In this document: positions 18,101 through 26,693 of the stretch, one piece after another
Numbering within the stretch: position 1 is the stretch's first letter
Layout of the letters: each line of letters opens with the position of its first letter
Assembly: GCA_018001695.1 (NCBI GenBank)
Contig: JAGNHN010000023.1
Span: 1-51,618 of the forward strand
Source of the DNA: Lentimicrobiaceae bacterium
GTDB taxonomy: Bacteria; Bacteroidota; Bacteroidia; Bacteroidales; JAGNHN01
Direction: 5' to 3'
Length of the DNA stretch: 51,618 nucleotides
Position numbers and translations under genes: made by a program
The notes under the pieces: generated by a model
Seen by the model: only the letters and a program-made list of their open reading frames with translations
What the model was told of the DNA's origin: nothing
Databases searched by the model: none

Positions 18101-18134
18101 TTCTTTAACCCTGGGTGTACGTGCAACTTTCTAG
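15111..18134 (+). CDS. SusC/RagA-type TonB-dependent outer-membrane transporter
   Basis: This 1007-residue outer-membrane protein has a signal peptide at 1-27 (ending TALTAQ). Residues about 30-102 are a carboxypeptidase-regulatory-like domain (GSVSDANSGEILIGVTL, DLDGKYSLSV). A plug domain beginning LEDLIVIGYAVQRKSDKTGAVSSV follows, then RGASGFSASTQPLFVIDGVPG and AASTAIYGSRGANGVVIITTKKG, the classic SusC signatures. The remainder is a 22-strand barrel ending in Phe (LTLGVRATF). It imports oligosaccharides with energy from TonB-ExbB-ExbD. It is followed after 10 bases by susD, with which it forms the lidded SusCD complex. The amylase neighbours point to alpha-glucan oligosaccharides as substrate. 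Confidence 0.96.
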   Translation: MGKKRSRIVGNWLIMAVMLMLTTALTAQNLSISGSVSDANSGEILIGVTLLQKGTTVGTTTDLDGKYSLSVPAGAVLVVSYVGYVTREITVQKAGKLDIKLAPAVTELEDLIVIGYAVQRKSDKTGAVSSVEAGELQGGVITDPIQGIQGKASGVSVTKKGGDPNEGFSVRIRGASGFSASTQPLFVIDGVPGADPTIIAPEDIESFNILKDAASTAIYGSRGANGVVIITTKKGKSPDPTGKAASYSQVDFSTQVSIDRVARKLDVLDAAGMRDFANTLLKEAQVTNPNATIDSVFIDGGASTDWQDEIYRTAVTTTSNLSLSGGNQRSSYYASVTQANWQGVMHGTSKDRTSARMAFTHTAFENMLRFSGNMIGTFEKNDYENYDGWDKDDIIYQAISRNPTDPVYLSDGETYYQTSRVFNYENPIAIINEVTNNRDAKRYLGNIRADLEPLKGLIFSGNFGYTRNDHTKNYFRPSGLYASADNGFGKKEYENVTEKLMELTGTYTTTIRDFHNVNVLGGYSWQESVKSGFFAQGGDAQSDHAGPDNLQVLNQIKWGDINSWKGKWNLIGFFGRVQYNFNQTYYLSASLRRDGSSKFGKNNKWGTFPTVAAGWNLTNEPFLSDVRWLNQLKLRASYGVAGNQEIGEYRSIVVWEPSGKATNPETGQEVITFKPAWNANPNLKWEETAEVNVGIDFSIFNSQISGSLEVYQKTTTDLLGEYNVPVPPNLASKTFANSGSMENMGIELYVQAFPLKSKVLDWKTSLTVSHNQTKITDLGDYFEEGAVRKEGYVDGRGMVGEENYVTGIMVGEATGAFYLPVYVALKDGKFIYESASGGFTDNLAEAKRVVVANAAPFLEIGWSNSLTFKKRLRMDMTFRSMIGNHVYNATRMFFDNPGNLPSLNALPDAIDWREKGRSSGSGIADLYVENATFLKLDHIALSYLFDMTQNNWVRDLSVFVSANNLFTLTGYTGVDPETKIDGLAFGIDKYNVYPKTRSLTLGVRATF

Positions 18135-18144
18135 ATCTACAACT

Positions 18145-19635
18145 ATGAAGACGAGATATTATTTCATGATAAGCCTGGTGCTGGTTGTTGTGTTCTCAGC
18201 CTGCACCAAACTGGAAGAGGAAGTATATGATAAAATCCCCGGAAGTCTGTATCCGGAGAACGAAGGCCAGATCGGGAACCTGAGCGTTGAAGCCTATGCT
18301 AAAATGCGTACCCTGATTGACGACGAAGGCTGGTGGTTCCTTGCACAGGAGATCAGTTCTGATGAATTATGCGGTCCTACAAGGGGCAGCGACTGGTATG
18401 ATGGCGGGAAATGGGTGAATGTACACCGGCATGAATGGACCAACGACGAAGAAAGTGTCAACCGTATGTGGAGTGCATTCTGGACAGGCATCACTACCTG
18501 TAACCAGGTTCTTGACATGATGAGAGATCTTCCTCAGAATGACGCGCTGATGGCGAAGATGAAGGAAGTGGAGGTTCTTCGGTCTTTCTACTACTACCTG
18601 CTGATGGATAACTATGGCAGCGTACCTTACCTGACGAGTGCCAAGAATGCCCCTGAAAAACCTTTCAAGATCAGCCGCCAGGCCGTCTATGACACCCTGA
18701 TCGCCACAGTTACTGAAGCCTTGCCCTATCTCAAGCCCATCAACAATAAGTACATGGCCACGCGGTACATGGGATTTGCGCTACTATCCAAACTCTATCT
18801 GAACGCGGAAGTCTATACTGGTACCCCGGCCTGGGAAGATGCAGGACGCTACCTCGACAGTTTGTTGGCAGGACCGTATTCACTTGTTTCTGATGTGCGT
18901 TCTCCTTTCGCCACCAATAATCAGAACAATGCGGAGATCATTTTCAGTATTCCTTTTGATGAAGACAATTTCCAGGGTTTCCGCCTGCATATGCGCACCC
19001 TGCATTACCAGCATAACCTGAAGTTTGACATGCCTGTCGGGCCGTGGAACGGATTTGCAGTTGTTCCCACACACTTCGACCGTTACGCTGCCAATGACCT
19101 CAGAAGGGAAGCCTATCACATCTTCGGACCTCAGTTCACACCGGGTGGCGTTGCCATTTATGACGGAGAGACCAACAAACCTCTCGTTATTGATCCACAT
19201 CTGCCAGCATTGTATATGCAGGCTCCTGATTTCACGCCGGAACAGATTCGCACCACGGGAGCCAGGGTAGGAAAATATGAGATCAAGCTTGGAGCCAAGG
19301 AAAACCTGAGCAACGACTTTCCACTTTTCCGTATCACGGATTTTTATCTGATGAAAGCGGAGACAGAAATCCGTCAGGGACGCAGCGGAGATCAGTGGAT
19401 TAACCCTATCCGTACCAGGGCAGGTGTACCCTCATGGACAGGTGCAACCCTGGAGGATCTGCTGGATGAGCGGGCGCGTGAACTCTATGTGGAGGGCCAC
19501 CGCCGTCAGGATCAGATCCGTTTCGGAACCTGGGAGCAGGCCTGGTGGGAAAAACAAGCTTCCACCTCAACAAAAAACCGCACATTTCCCATCCCTAAAT
19601 GGGCCACAGATGCTAATCCAAACCTTTTACTTTAG
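18145..19635 (+). CDS. SusD/RagB-type glycan-binding surface lipoprotein
   Basis: This 496-residue lipoprotein has a lipobox VVFSAC with lipid-bearing C20, followed by TKLEEE, whose acidic run fits a surface-export signal. It is a member of the SusD/RagB family of TPR-rich lids that close over SusC. The N-terminal part shows FWTGITTCNQVLDMM and LRSFYYYLLMDNYGSVPY. The C-terminal part shows FRITDFYLMKAETEIRQG and LLDERARELYVEGHRRQDQIRFG, all standard for the family. I chose the ATG at 18145; an in-frame upstream start would lie inside susC. It should bind the same glucan that SusC imports. Confidence 0.96.
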   Translation: MKTRYYFMISLVLVVVFSACTKLEEEVYDKIPGSLYPENEGQIGNLSVEAYAKMRTLIDDEGWWFLAQEISSDELCGPTRGSDWYDGGKWVNVHRHEWTNDEESVNRMWSAFWTGITTCNQVLDMMRDLPQNDALMAKMKEVEVLRSFYYYLLMDNYGSVPYLTSAKNAPEKPFKISRQAVYDTLIATVTEALPYLKPINNKYMATRYMGFALLSKLYLNAEVYTGTPAWEDAGRYLDSLLAGPYSLVSDVRSPFATNNQNNAEIIFSIPFDEDNFQGFRLHMRTLHYQHNLKFDMPVGPWNGFAVVPTHFDRYAANDLRREAYHIFGPQFTPGGVAIYDGETNKPLVIDPHLPALYMQAPDFTPEQIRTTGARVGKYEIKLGAKENLSNDFPLFRITDFYLMKAETEIRQGRSGDQWINPIRTRAGVPSWTGATLEDLLDERARELYVEGHRRQDQIRFGTWEQAWWEKQASTSTKNRTFPIPKWATDANPNLLL

Positions 19636-19676
19636 TATATTTGTTTCACTCTTTTATTAACCCAAAATCAATCACT

Positions 19677-20915
19677 ATGAGAAGTTTAAGTGTAAAAAGT
19701 CTGTTGAAGCTCCTGGCCATGTTCTTCCTGGCCTCCGCCGTTACCTTCACCGGTTGTAAGAAGGATGACGACGATGATGAAGATCCTATCATTGTGCTGG
19801 ATGGTATTTATGTGAAGGGCGATGCTACTGCGGTTCCTGATTTTGCTGACAAAGGCAGGATGAAGGTTACCCGCAATGAAGTCAACCAGACTGAACGCGC
19901 CAGCCTATATGAACTCTACATTCCGATCAAAGCTGCCGGCGGTTTCAATATCGTAAAAGTGGCTGGTAATGTGCAGACCGTTTGGGGTCCTGGTACAGGC
20001 TTTGGTAACATCACCAATCCGACCAACGACGAGCCCAAGGTGACCTTCCAGAGAGGCCCTGCTGCTGTTACAACCACCAAATTCACCGTTCCCGCTGATG
20101 GGATGTACCATGTTGTAATCGATACTGAACTGGGCAAGGTCGCCATCATGCCCGTACATTGGGGCATCATCGGTGCTGCCACACCTGACGGCTGGGGCAC
20201 CTCCACCGATTTGACCGAATCCGGCTTTAACCTCAACACCATGTCATGGACCATCTCCAACCTGGAGCTGCGTTCCGGCGACTGGAAATTCCGCTACTCA
20301 AATGGCTGGAAAGTAGAACTGGATACCACCCTGGATATTGGTGGTGGTAACAAAGGCGTAAAGGTGAACACCAACTTCGGCGGCGCCATCAACGCCCTCG
20401 TTCCAGGTGGCGCCAATATCGTCAACACAGTCCCTGGCCTCTACACCATCTCCCTTTCATATACTCTCGGAACCGGTTACACTGCTACAGCTACCAAAAC
20501 CGGCGACCTGCCGCTGACAAACTGGACAGGTGTACAGTGTGATGCAGTAGGTACAGGTGTTAGCGTTGACAACCCCAACTCAACTCCTGACCCAAGCAGC
20601 TGGAACTGGGGACGCGTTCAGCTCGCTGACAATGGTGGTATACCGACCGTTGCCGCTGGTGTTTACACATGGACATGGACCGGTATCATCCTGGAAGCCA
20701 ATGAAGGATTCAAACTCAGAACCCTCAACGGTGTTGCTCCTCCGGTAGGTGGTGCCAACTTCGATGTCGGTTATTCTGCAGTCAACCTGACAGCCAGCTC
20801 ACCCAATGTGGTCGACCTGGGTGGCAACCTCGGTGTTTCTGTGAAAGCCGCTTACACCATCACCCTCACCATCGATGCCAACAACAGCGATGCCAAGGTG
20901 ATTACCATCAACTAA
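19677..20915 (+). CDS. SusE/SusF-like outer-membrane lipoprotein
   Basis: This 412-residue lipoprotein has lipobox TFTGC with C27, followed by KKDDDDDEDP. Lys followed by acidic residues directly after the Cys matches the Bacteroidota lipoprotein export signal for the outer face. The body is all beta and has at least two repeated modules with the SusE/SusF pattern: GDWKFRYSNGWKVELDT in one, ANEGFKLRTLNG and an ITLTIDANNSDAKVITI C-terminus in the other. Such proteins bind starch and hold it at the surface. It is the third gene of the susCD operon and is followed by a strong terminator at 20934, which separates it from the enzyme genes. Confidence 0.85.
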   Translation: MRSLSVKSLLKLLAMFFLASAVTFTGCKKDDDDDEDPIIVLDGIYVKGDATAVPDFADKGRMKVTRNEVNQTERASLYELYIPIKAAGGFNIVKVAGNVQTVWGPGTGFGNITNPTNDEPKVTFQRGPAAVTTTKFTVPADGMYHVVIDTELGKVAIMPVHWGIIGAATPDGWGTSTDLTESGFNLNTMSWTISNLELRSGDWKFRYSNGWKVELDTTLDIGGGNKGVKVNTNFGGAINALVPGGANIVNTVPGLYTISLSYTLGTGYTATATKTGDLPLTNWTGVQCDAVGTGVSVDNPNSTPDPSSWNWGRVQLADNGGIPTVAAGVYTWTWTGIILEANEGFKLRTLNGVAPPVGGANFDVGYSAVNLTASSPNVVDLGGNLGVSVKAAYTITLTIDANNSDAKVITIN

Positions 20916-20933
20916 GCACAAAAGGATCCAATC

Positions 20934-20964
20934 AAAGGGCTGCCTGAACGGTAGCCCTTTTTTT
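20934..20964 (+). terminator. Rho-independent terminator after the susE/F-like gene
   Basis: GGGCTGCC (20937-20944) pairs with GGTAGCCC (20950-20957) with one G-T pair around a TGAAC loop, flanked by AAA and followed by seven T. It ends the susC-susD-susE transcript. Confidence 0.9.
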
Positions 20965-21010
20965 ATGCTTATCCTTTCGGGGTAGTCATAGCCATATGGC
21001 CATTATGTTG

Positions 21011-21018
21011 TATTTTTG
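21011..21018 (+). promoter_or_regulatory. TATTTTTG -7 box before the GH13 trio
   Basis: It matches TAnnTTTG and lies 38 bases before the ATG at 21056, just after the strong terminator, where a new promoter would be needed. No clear -33 box at the right distance. Confidence 0.45.
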
Positions 21019-21055
21019 AAACACCCGCCAAATCACGTTAAAACGCATACCATTC

Positions 21056-22906
21056 ATGCTAATCAGACTACAACTCCTTTCCATTATAGGGCTACTGGCA
21101 GTAAACATGTATGCCGGAGGTAAGCTAAGTCATGTTGAACCTCCACACTGGTGGACAGGAATGCAGGAAACCAGGCTTCAGATACTGGTTCATGGCACAC
21201 AAATCGGCCTGGCTGAAGTGCGCATCAGCCATCCACAGGTCACCCTTCAACAAGTTCATAAAGTTGAAAACCCAAATTATCTCTTCCTGGATGTTTCCAT
21301 CCCGCCTCAAACCAGGCCAGGCATGGTAACCTTGCAATTCAAACCCAAGGATGGCCCCGGATTTGATTATTCCTATGAATTGAAGGCCCGGGATCCCCAA
21401 TCTGCTGAGCGAATTGGATTTGGAGCCGAAGATGTGCTATACCTCCTGATGCCGGATCGTTTTGCCAATGGTGATCCTGGCAATGACAATATAGATGGCA
21501 TGCGGGAGATAGCTAACCGCCAGGATCCCGATGGGCGCCACGGTGGCGATATGCGCGGCATCCGCAATCAGATTTCATATCTTGAAAAACTGGGCATCAC
21601 GGGACTGTGGATCAATCCCCTTCTCGAAAACAACATGCCACGCTATTCCTATCATGGGTATGCCATCACCGATTTTTACGGTATTGATCCACGTTTTGGC
21701 AGTCATGAAGAATACCTGCTGCTGAGCAGGGAATTGAAAAACAGAGGGATCAAACTCATTAAAGACATGGTTTTTAACCATTGCGGAAGCCTGCACTGGT
21801 GGATGGAAGACCTTCCTGCCAAAGACTGGGTGCATCAATTCCCTACCTTTACCCGCTCCAACTATCGCTCAGAAACCCTGATGGATCCCTGGGCATCCGA
21901 TTCTGACCGCTACCTGATGCAGCATGGATGGTTCGATGTCACCATGCCGGACCTGAACCAGCGTCATCCTCTCCTGGCAAACTATCTCATACAAAACAGC
22001 GTCTGGTGGATCGAGGAAGCCGGACTGGGAGGGATCAGGATGGACACGTATCCTTATGCTGACCAGGATTTTATGTCAAAATGGGTTCAACGCATCCGGC
22101 AGGAATATCCACGGTTTACCATCCTGGGTGAAACATGGCTCCAAACGGAAGCCCACACAGCCTATTTCCAAAATACCACCTACCCGCAACTGAAGCCGGC
22201 CAATAACCTTCATTACCTCACCGATTTCCCGCTGCATTATGCCATGACCAAGGCCTTCGTGGAAACGGACAACTGGACCGACGGTCTCTCACGCCTGTAT
22301 TATGTTCTGTCGAAAGACTTCCTTTATGAGAATCCCTTTCAACTCATCACTTTTCCCGACAACCATGACCTGGAGAGGTATTATACCAGCCTTAACCAGG
22401 ATTTTGACGCCTGGAAAATGGGAATGACCTTTCTGTTCACCACACGTGGTATTCCGATGATCTATTATGGAACAGAATACCTTGATCAAGGCAGCAAGAA
22501 AGAAGGAGATGCCATGCTTCGCAAGGATGTTCCAGGTGGCTGGAGCGGAGACATGATGAATGTTTTTACCGGTACCGGCCTGCAAAGGCAGCAAGTGGAA
22601 GCCATGAAATACATGCAGGATCTGATTCGCCTCCGGCGTTTGCATCCGGCCCTGCAATCCGGGCAACTAACGCATTATATCCCTTATGATGGAACCTATG
22701 TGTACTTCCGGACCCTGGGCGAAGAAGTTATCATGACCCTTTTTAATAATAAACATACAGATCAGCGGATAGAACTGGATCGTTTCGCTGAATCCATAAG
22801 GCAGGCCGGAAATGCCGAAAACCTGTTGGATGGAAAGGTGATTGCATTGGGAAAAGATCTGAACCTACCGGCCCGCACTGCATTGATACTCAAATTAAAA
22901 CCCTGA
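21056..22906 (+). CDS. Periplasmic neopullulanase/cyclomaltodextrinase-type GH13 (SusA-like)
   Basis: This 616-residue enzyme has a type I signal peptide (1-20, NMYA before GG). Residues about 25-110 are the N-terminal Ig-like domain of cyclomaltodextrinases, with HVEPPHWWTGM at its start, a hallmark of SusA/neopullulanase proteins. The GH13 barrel runs from VLYLLMPDRFANGD, with D330 in GGIRMDTYPY, E359 in ILGETW and D438 in FPDNHDLER. A C-terminal beta domain ends ARTALILKLKP. No lipobox or T9SS domain is present, so it should work in the periplasm on oligosaccharides delivered by SusC. It heads a three-gene set of GH13 enzymes. Confidence 0.92.
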   Translation: MLIRLQLLSIIGLLAVNMYAGGKLSHVEPPHWWTGMQETRLQILVHGTQIGLAEVRISHPQVTLQQVHKVENPNYLFLDVSIPPQTRPGMVTLQFKPKDGPGFDYSYELKARDPQSAERIGFGAEDVLYLLMPDRFANGDPGNDNIDGMREIANRQDPDGRHGGDMRGIRNQISYLEKLGITGLWINPLLENNMPRYSYHGYAITDFYGIDPRFGSHEEYLLLSRELKNRGIKLIKDMVFNHCGSLHWWMEDLPAKDWVHQFPTFTRSNYRSETLMDPWASDSDRYLMQHGWFDVTMPDLNQRHPLLANYLIQNSVWWIEEAGLGGIRMDTYPYADQDFMSKWVQRIRQEYPRFTILGETWLQTEAHTAYFQNTTYPQLKPANNLHYLTDFPLHYAMTKAFVETDNWTDGLSRLYYVLSKDFLYENPFQLITFPDNHDLERYYTSLNQDFDAWKMGMTFLFTTRGIPMIYYGTEYLDQGSKKEGDAMLRKDVPGGWSGDMMNVFTGTGLQRQQVEAMKYMQDLIRLRRLHPALQSGQLTHYIPYDGTYVYFRTLGEEVIMTLFNNKHTDQRIELDRFAESIRQAGNAENLLDGKVIALGKDLNLPARTALILKLKP

Positions 22907-22910
22907 TACC

Positions 22911-25280
22911 ATGAACCGCTGGTTTCATCTGTTACTCCTATTGCCCCTGCTCCTATCCTGCAAAGAACAGGTCGATGTCCAGGTCCCGGCACCTTATATC
23001 AAACTGAACCAAGCGGTTTGGCTGGAATATGACAGCACCCCCATCTATCCTCAGGATTTTGTTTATGATGCGACCTCGATCGACTCCATTACCATTGAGG
23101 GCGTGAAGGTCGACTGGACAAGCTCACAACCGTATTTTGTTTACCAAACACCTGCAGGGGCACCACATCTGCTGATGATGTCGCTATGGACCAGTACAGG
23201 AGAAGAGGTGGTGGTACTGAAAAAATCCAATAAAACCAAGGTTTCTTTTACGTTTAATCCCCGCGGAACGGCATATAAGACGATCGCTTTGAAAGGTGAA
23301 TTCAACGGTTGGACCGAAAGTCGCACACCCCTGAGCCTGCAGGACGGGCTATGGCAGACTTCCATGTTGTTGAACCAGGGTAAATACCAGTACCAGATCG
23401 TTCTGGATGGGGTCGGGCAGGTGGATCCGGGCTGTCCATATCAGGTCGATAACCAACAAGGCGGGTTCAACTCGCTGCTTATTGTTGGCGATAGCCTGGC
23501 CATCCCAAGACCAGTGCTCACGGGAACGAAATTTTCAAAGAACAGCATCCTGGTTCAGGTCGCGAATCAGGCTGATGGTCTCATTGTACTGTGGAACAAC
23601 ACCTTACTCAGCGATGAGATGTTGTCGTATCAGGAAGACATAGCCCGGATCCAGATTCCTGCGGCTGCCATTGAACATCAGAGGTCATGGATCCGCATTT
23701 TTGCCTGGAATCAGGGGGGGCTTTCCAACGATATGCTAATACCCCTGCAGTTCGGCAAGGTAATTACGGACCCTGCACAACTGACCCGCTACGACCTGCA
23801 TGCCAATATCCTCTACAATGTTTTCGTTGACCGTTTTGTCAATGGTGACAGTACCAACGATAAGCGTTTACCTTTTGAAATTGTCCTGCCCAAAGCCAAT
23901 TATATGGGCGGAGATATTCAGGGAATCCAAAAGAAAGTCGAGGATGGTTATTTCGCCGCACTGGGCGTCAATACACTCTGGATTTCACCCATCGTCAGAA
24001 ATACTGATAGTGCCTTCGGATACTGGCCTGACCCCCCTACCAAGTTCTCCGCCTATCATGGTTACTGGCCAATATCATTTACCGGTATTGACTCCCATTT
24101 TGGTCATCCTGAGGCGTTTAACTCTCTGATAACAACCATGCATGGGAGGCAGATGAACATCCTGCTGGATGTCGTCGCCAACCATGTACACCAGGAGCAC
24201 CCTTACTACCAGGCACATCCTGACCATGTAACCCAGCTCGTTCTTCCAGATGGGACCCTGAACCTGGAGCGATGGGATGAACATCGCTTAACGACCTGGT
24301 TTGATGTATTCCTACCCTCTCTTGATCTTGAGAAAGAGGAGGTGAGTGAGATGCTATCCGACAGCCTGCTTTGGTGGGTTCGCACCTATGGTATCGACGG
24401 GTTCCGCCATGATGCTGCCAAGCATATCCCCCTGGGCTTCTGGCGCAAGCTGACCTACAAAATCAACAGCCAGGTGATCACACCCGAACAACGTCCCGTC
24501 TACCAGCTGGGTGAAACCTATGGCAGTACAGAGCTGATTAACAGTTACATAAGTAAGGGCTTGCTGGATGCACAGTTCGATTTCAATGTCTATGACGCTG
24601 CCGTTGGGGTTTTTGCCGGTGGACAAGGTTTCGGTATCCTGGCGGACAGATTGACAGAAAGTCTTTACTATTATGGTTCTCATCATCTTATGTGCAATAT
24701 AACGGGGAACCAGGATCGTGGCCGCTTTATATCCTATGCCGGAGGTGATCTTCGGTTTGATGAAAACGCAAAGAAAGCCGGATGGACCCGTGAGATCGGT
24801 GTCGGTGACAGCCTGGCATACAAGAAGCTGCAGCTTCTGATGGCCTTCAACATGTCCATACCCGGATTACCTGGCATCTATTACGGGGATGAAATCGGAA
24901 TGCCAGGGGGCAATGATCCGGATTGCCGCCGCATGATGCGCTTTGGGGAGGACCTCAATAGCAGCGAGCAAGCTACGCTTGAAATAACCCGTAAGCTTAG
25001 CCACCTCAGAAGCCAGAACATGGCTTTGTTGTACGGCGACCTGATACTGGTAGAAAACAAAGGCAAGGTCCTGACACTAGCACGGAAGTATTTCGGGAAC
25101 ACGGTGGTGGTTATTCTCAACAACAGTGAAGACCCCTATCTTTTCATCAGTCCGGCCGGCTACGCAGGGGAAAAAGCCAAAATAAACACGCATTTCGGTG
25201 CCCGTCTTGATCAACAGAAATCAGTGTTACAGTGTGATGTGGCACCTTATTCCTTCGAAATAATCAGTATAAACGAATAA
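22911..25280 (+). CDS. GH13 alpha-amylase-family lipoprotein with CBM48-like module
   Basis: This 789-residue lipoprotein has lipobox LLSC with C17. Residues about 110-195 form a CBM48-like module (KTIALKGEFNGWTESRTPL). The GH13 barrel starts at ILYNVFVDRFVNGD (300-313), with D501 in IDGFRHDAAKH and E535 in YQLGETYG. The third acid, D602, is in ITGNQDRGRF, where the usual NHD reads NQD (Q601). The motif looks orderly rather than decayed, so it may mark a subfamily. The residues after the Cys (KEQV) are not a strong surface-export signal, so the periplasmic side is possible. It follows the SusA-like gene by 4 bases and overlaps the next gene by 1 base. Confidence 0.88.
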   Translation: MNRWFHLLLLLPLLLSCKEQVDVQVPAPYIKLNQAVWLEYDSTPIYPQDFVYDATSIDSITIEGVKVDWTSSQPYFVYQTPAGAPHLLMMSLWTSTGEEVVVLKKSNKTKVSFTFNPRGTAYKTIALKGEFNGWTESRTPLSLQDGLWQTSMLLNQGKYQYQIVLDGVGQVDPGCPYQVDNQQGGFNSLLIVGDSLAIPRPVLTGTKFSKNSILVQVANQADGLIVLWNNTLLSDEMLSYQEDIARIQIPAAAIEHQRSWIRIFAWNQGGLSNDMLIPLQFGKVITDPAQLTRYDLHANILYNVFVDRFVNGDSTNDKRLPFEIVLPKANYMGGDIQGIQKKVEDGYFAALGVNTLWISPIVRNTDSAFGYWPDPPTKFSAYHGYWPISFTGIDSHFGHPEAFNSLITTMHGRQMNILLDVVANHVHQEHPYYQAHPDHVTQLVLPDGTLNLERWDEHRLTTWFDVFLPSLDLEKEEVSEMLSDSLLWWVRTYGIDGFRHDAAKHIPLGFWRKLTYKINSQVITPEQRPVYQLGETYGSTELINSYISKGLLDAQFDFNVYDAAVGVFAGGQGFGILADRLTESLYYYGSHHLMCNITGNQDRGRFISYAGGDLRFDENAKKAGWTREIGVGDSLAYKKLQLLMAFNMSIPGLPGIYYGDEIGMPGGNDPDCRRMMRFGEDLNSSEQATLEITRKLSHLRSQNMALLYGDLILVENKGKVLTLARKYFGNTVVVILNNSEDPYLFISPAGYAGEKAKINTHFGARLDQQKSVLQCDVAPYSFEIISINE

Positions 25281-26653
25281 TGATCCTTCTTATGAAAAAC
25301 TGGTCATGGATTCCGCTTACCCTGTTGGTCCTGTTGCTGGGGGCCTGCCGCACCCAGCCGAAAACAGAGGAAACCCAAAACCTTCCTGCACTGCATGAAT
25401 GGGCAAAAAATGCGATCATTTATGAAGTCAATGTGCGGCAATACACCCCGGAGGGCACCTTACAGGCTTTCAAAGCCCATCTTCCCCGCCTGGCTGAAAT
25501 GGGTGTCGACATCCTGTGGCTAATGCCGGTTCATCCCATCGGTGAACTGAACCGGAAAGGCAGCCTCGGCAGCTACTACGCTGTCAAGGATTATACTGCT
25601 GTCAATCCGGAATTCGGAACCCTGGAAGATCTGAAACTAGTGGTGGCAGAAGCGCACAAGCTGGGAATGAAGGTCATTCTTGACTGGGTAGCCAATCATT
25701 CAGCCTGGGACAACCCCTGGGCTACCACTCATCCTGACTTCTATGAGAAAGACAGCAGCGGCCAGTTCCTTTCTCCTTATGATTGGACCGATGTAATCTC
25801 TTTTGATTATAACAATGCCGAGATGCGGGATTCCATGTTAAGCGCCCTGAAATACTGGCTTACCGCCGCTGATATCGACGGTTACCGCTGCGATGTCGCC
25901 GGTATGGTGCCCCTGGATTTCTGGGAACATGCCATAATGGAGCTGAATAAGATCAAACCGGTGTTTATGTTGGCCGAGGATGAGGATAATGTGGATCTGA
26001 TGAAAACGGCTTTTGAAATGAACTATGGCTGGAATTTTCATCACCATATGAACCAGATCGCTAAAGGAGAGAAAACAGCTGCTGATCTCTGGACCTACCT
26101 GGACTGGAACAAGGAGCGTTTCTCAGATACAGCCTACAGGATGTACTTCGTTACCAATCATGATGAAAACTCCTGGAATGGAACCATCCACGAACGGCTG
26201 GGTCCGGCCGTCGATGCCTTCACCGTGCTCAGCTGGACACTGCCTGGCATGCCCCTCATCTACAGTGGTGAAGAATCAGGAGAGACCAAAAGGTTGCGGT
26301 TCTTCGACAAGGACACCATCGATTGGAGCAATCAGGATCGCTTAGCGTTTTATTTGAAATTGAATAAATTACGTACAGAAAATCCAGCCCTGTGGTCAGG
26401 CTTTTACGGCGGTGAAGTGCAGCCTTTTGGCTTGAAGGATAACCCGCACCTCATGTCATTCTTCCGTGAAAAAGACAAGGATAAAGTGGTTGTGATCCTC
26501 AACCTCAGTGGAGAAACTCAGCAACTAAAAACCGGTGATCTTCAGACAGATGAATCCTACGAAAACTACTTCACCGGAGAAGTTATGACATGGAAAGGGA
26601 TCAGGGAAGTCGATCTGGGTCCCTGGGCCTACCAGGTATGGATACGAAAATAA
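25280..26653 (+). CDS. GH13 alpha-amylase lipoprotein, compact single-domain type
   Basis: This 457-residue lipoprotein has lipobox LLGAC with C23. After a short linker it has a full GH13 barrel: IIYEVNVRQYTPEGTL (46-61), D205 in IDGYRCDVAG, E233 in FMLAEDED and D295 in VTNHDENSW, plus a short C-terminal beta domain. It has no added carbohydrate-binding module, unlike its neighbours. The ATG at 25280 shares its A with the previous stop (TAATG), so translation is likely coupled; an ATG four codons later (25292) is an alternative. Its role is probably trimming of maltooligosaccharides at the outer membrane. The terminator at 26662 closes the unit. Confidence 0.9.
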   Translation: MILLMKNWSWIPLTLLVLLLGACRTQPKTEETQNLPALHEWAKNAIIYEVNVRQYTPEGTLQAFKAHLPRLAEMGVDILWLMPVHPIGELNRKGSLGSYYAVKDYTAVNPEFGTLEDLKLVVAEAHKLGMKVILDWVANHSAWDNPWATTHPDFYEKDSSGQFLSPYDWTDVISFDYNNAEMRDSMLSALKYWLTAADIDGYRCDVAGMVPLDFWEHAIMELNKIKPVFMLAEDEDNVDLMKTAFEMNYGWNFHHHMNQIAKGEKTAADLWTYLDWNKERFSDTAYRMYFVTNHDENSWNGTIHERLGPAVDAFTVLSWTLPGMPLIYSGEESGETKRLRFFDKDTIDWSNQDRLAFYLKLNKLRTENPALWSGFYGGEVQPFGLKDNPHLMSFFREKDKDKVVVILNLSGETQQLKTGDLQTDESYENYFTGEVMTWKGIREVDLGPWAYQVWIRK

Positions 26654-26661
26654 TGTAAGGA

Positions 26662-26693
26662 GGATATTTCTCATCAAATATCCACTGTTTTTT
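26662..26693 (+). terminator. Terminator after the GH13 trio
   Basis: GGATATTT (26662-26669) pairs perfectly with AAATATCC (26676-26683) around CTCATC, followed by ACTG and six T. The stem is AT-rich, so efficiency may be moderate. Confidence 0.65.
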
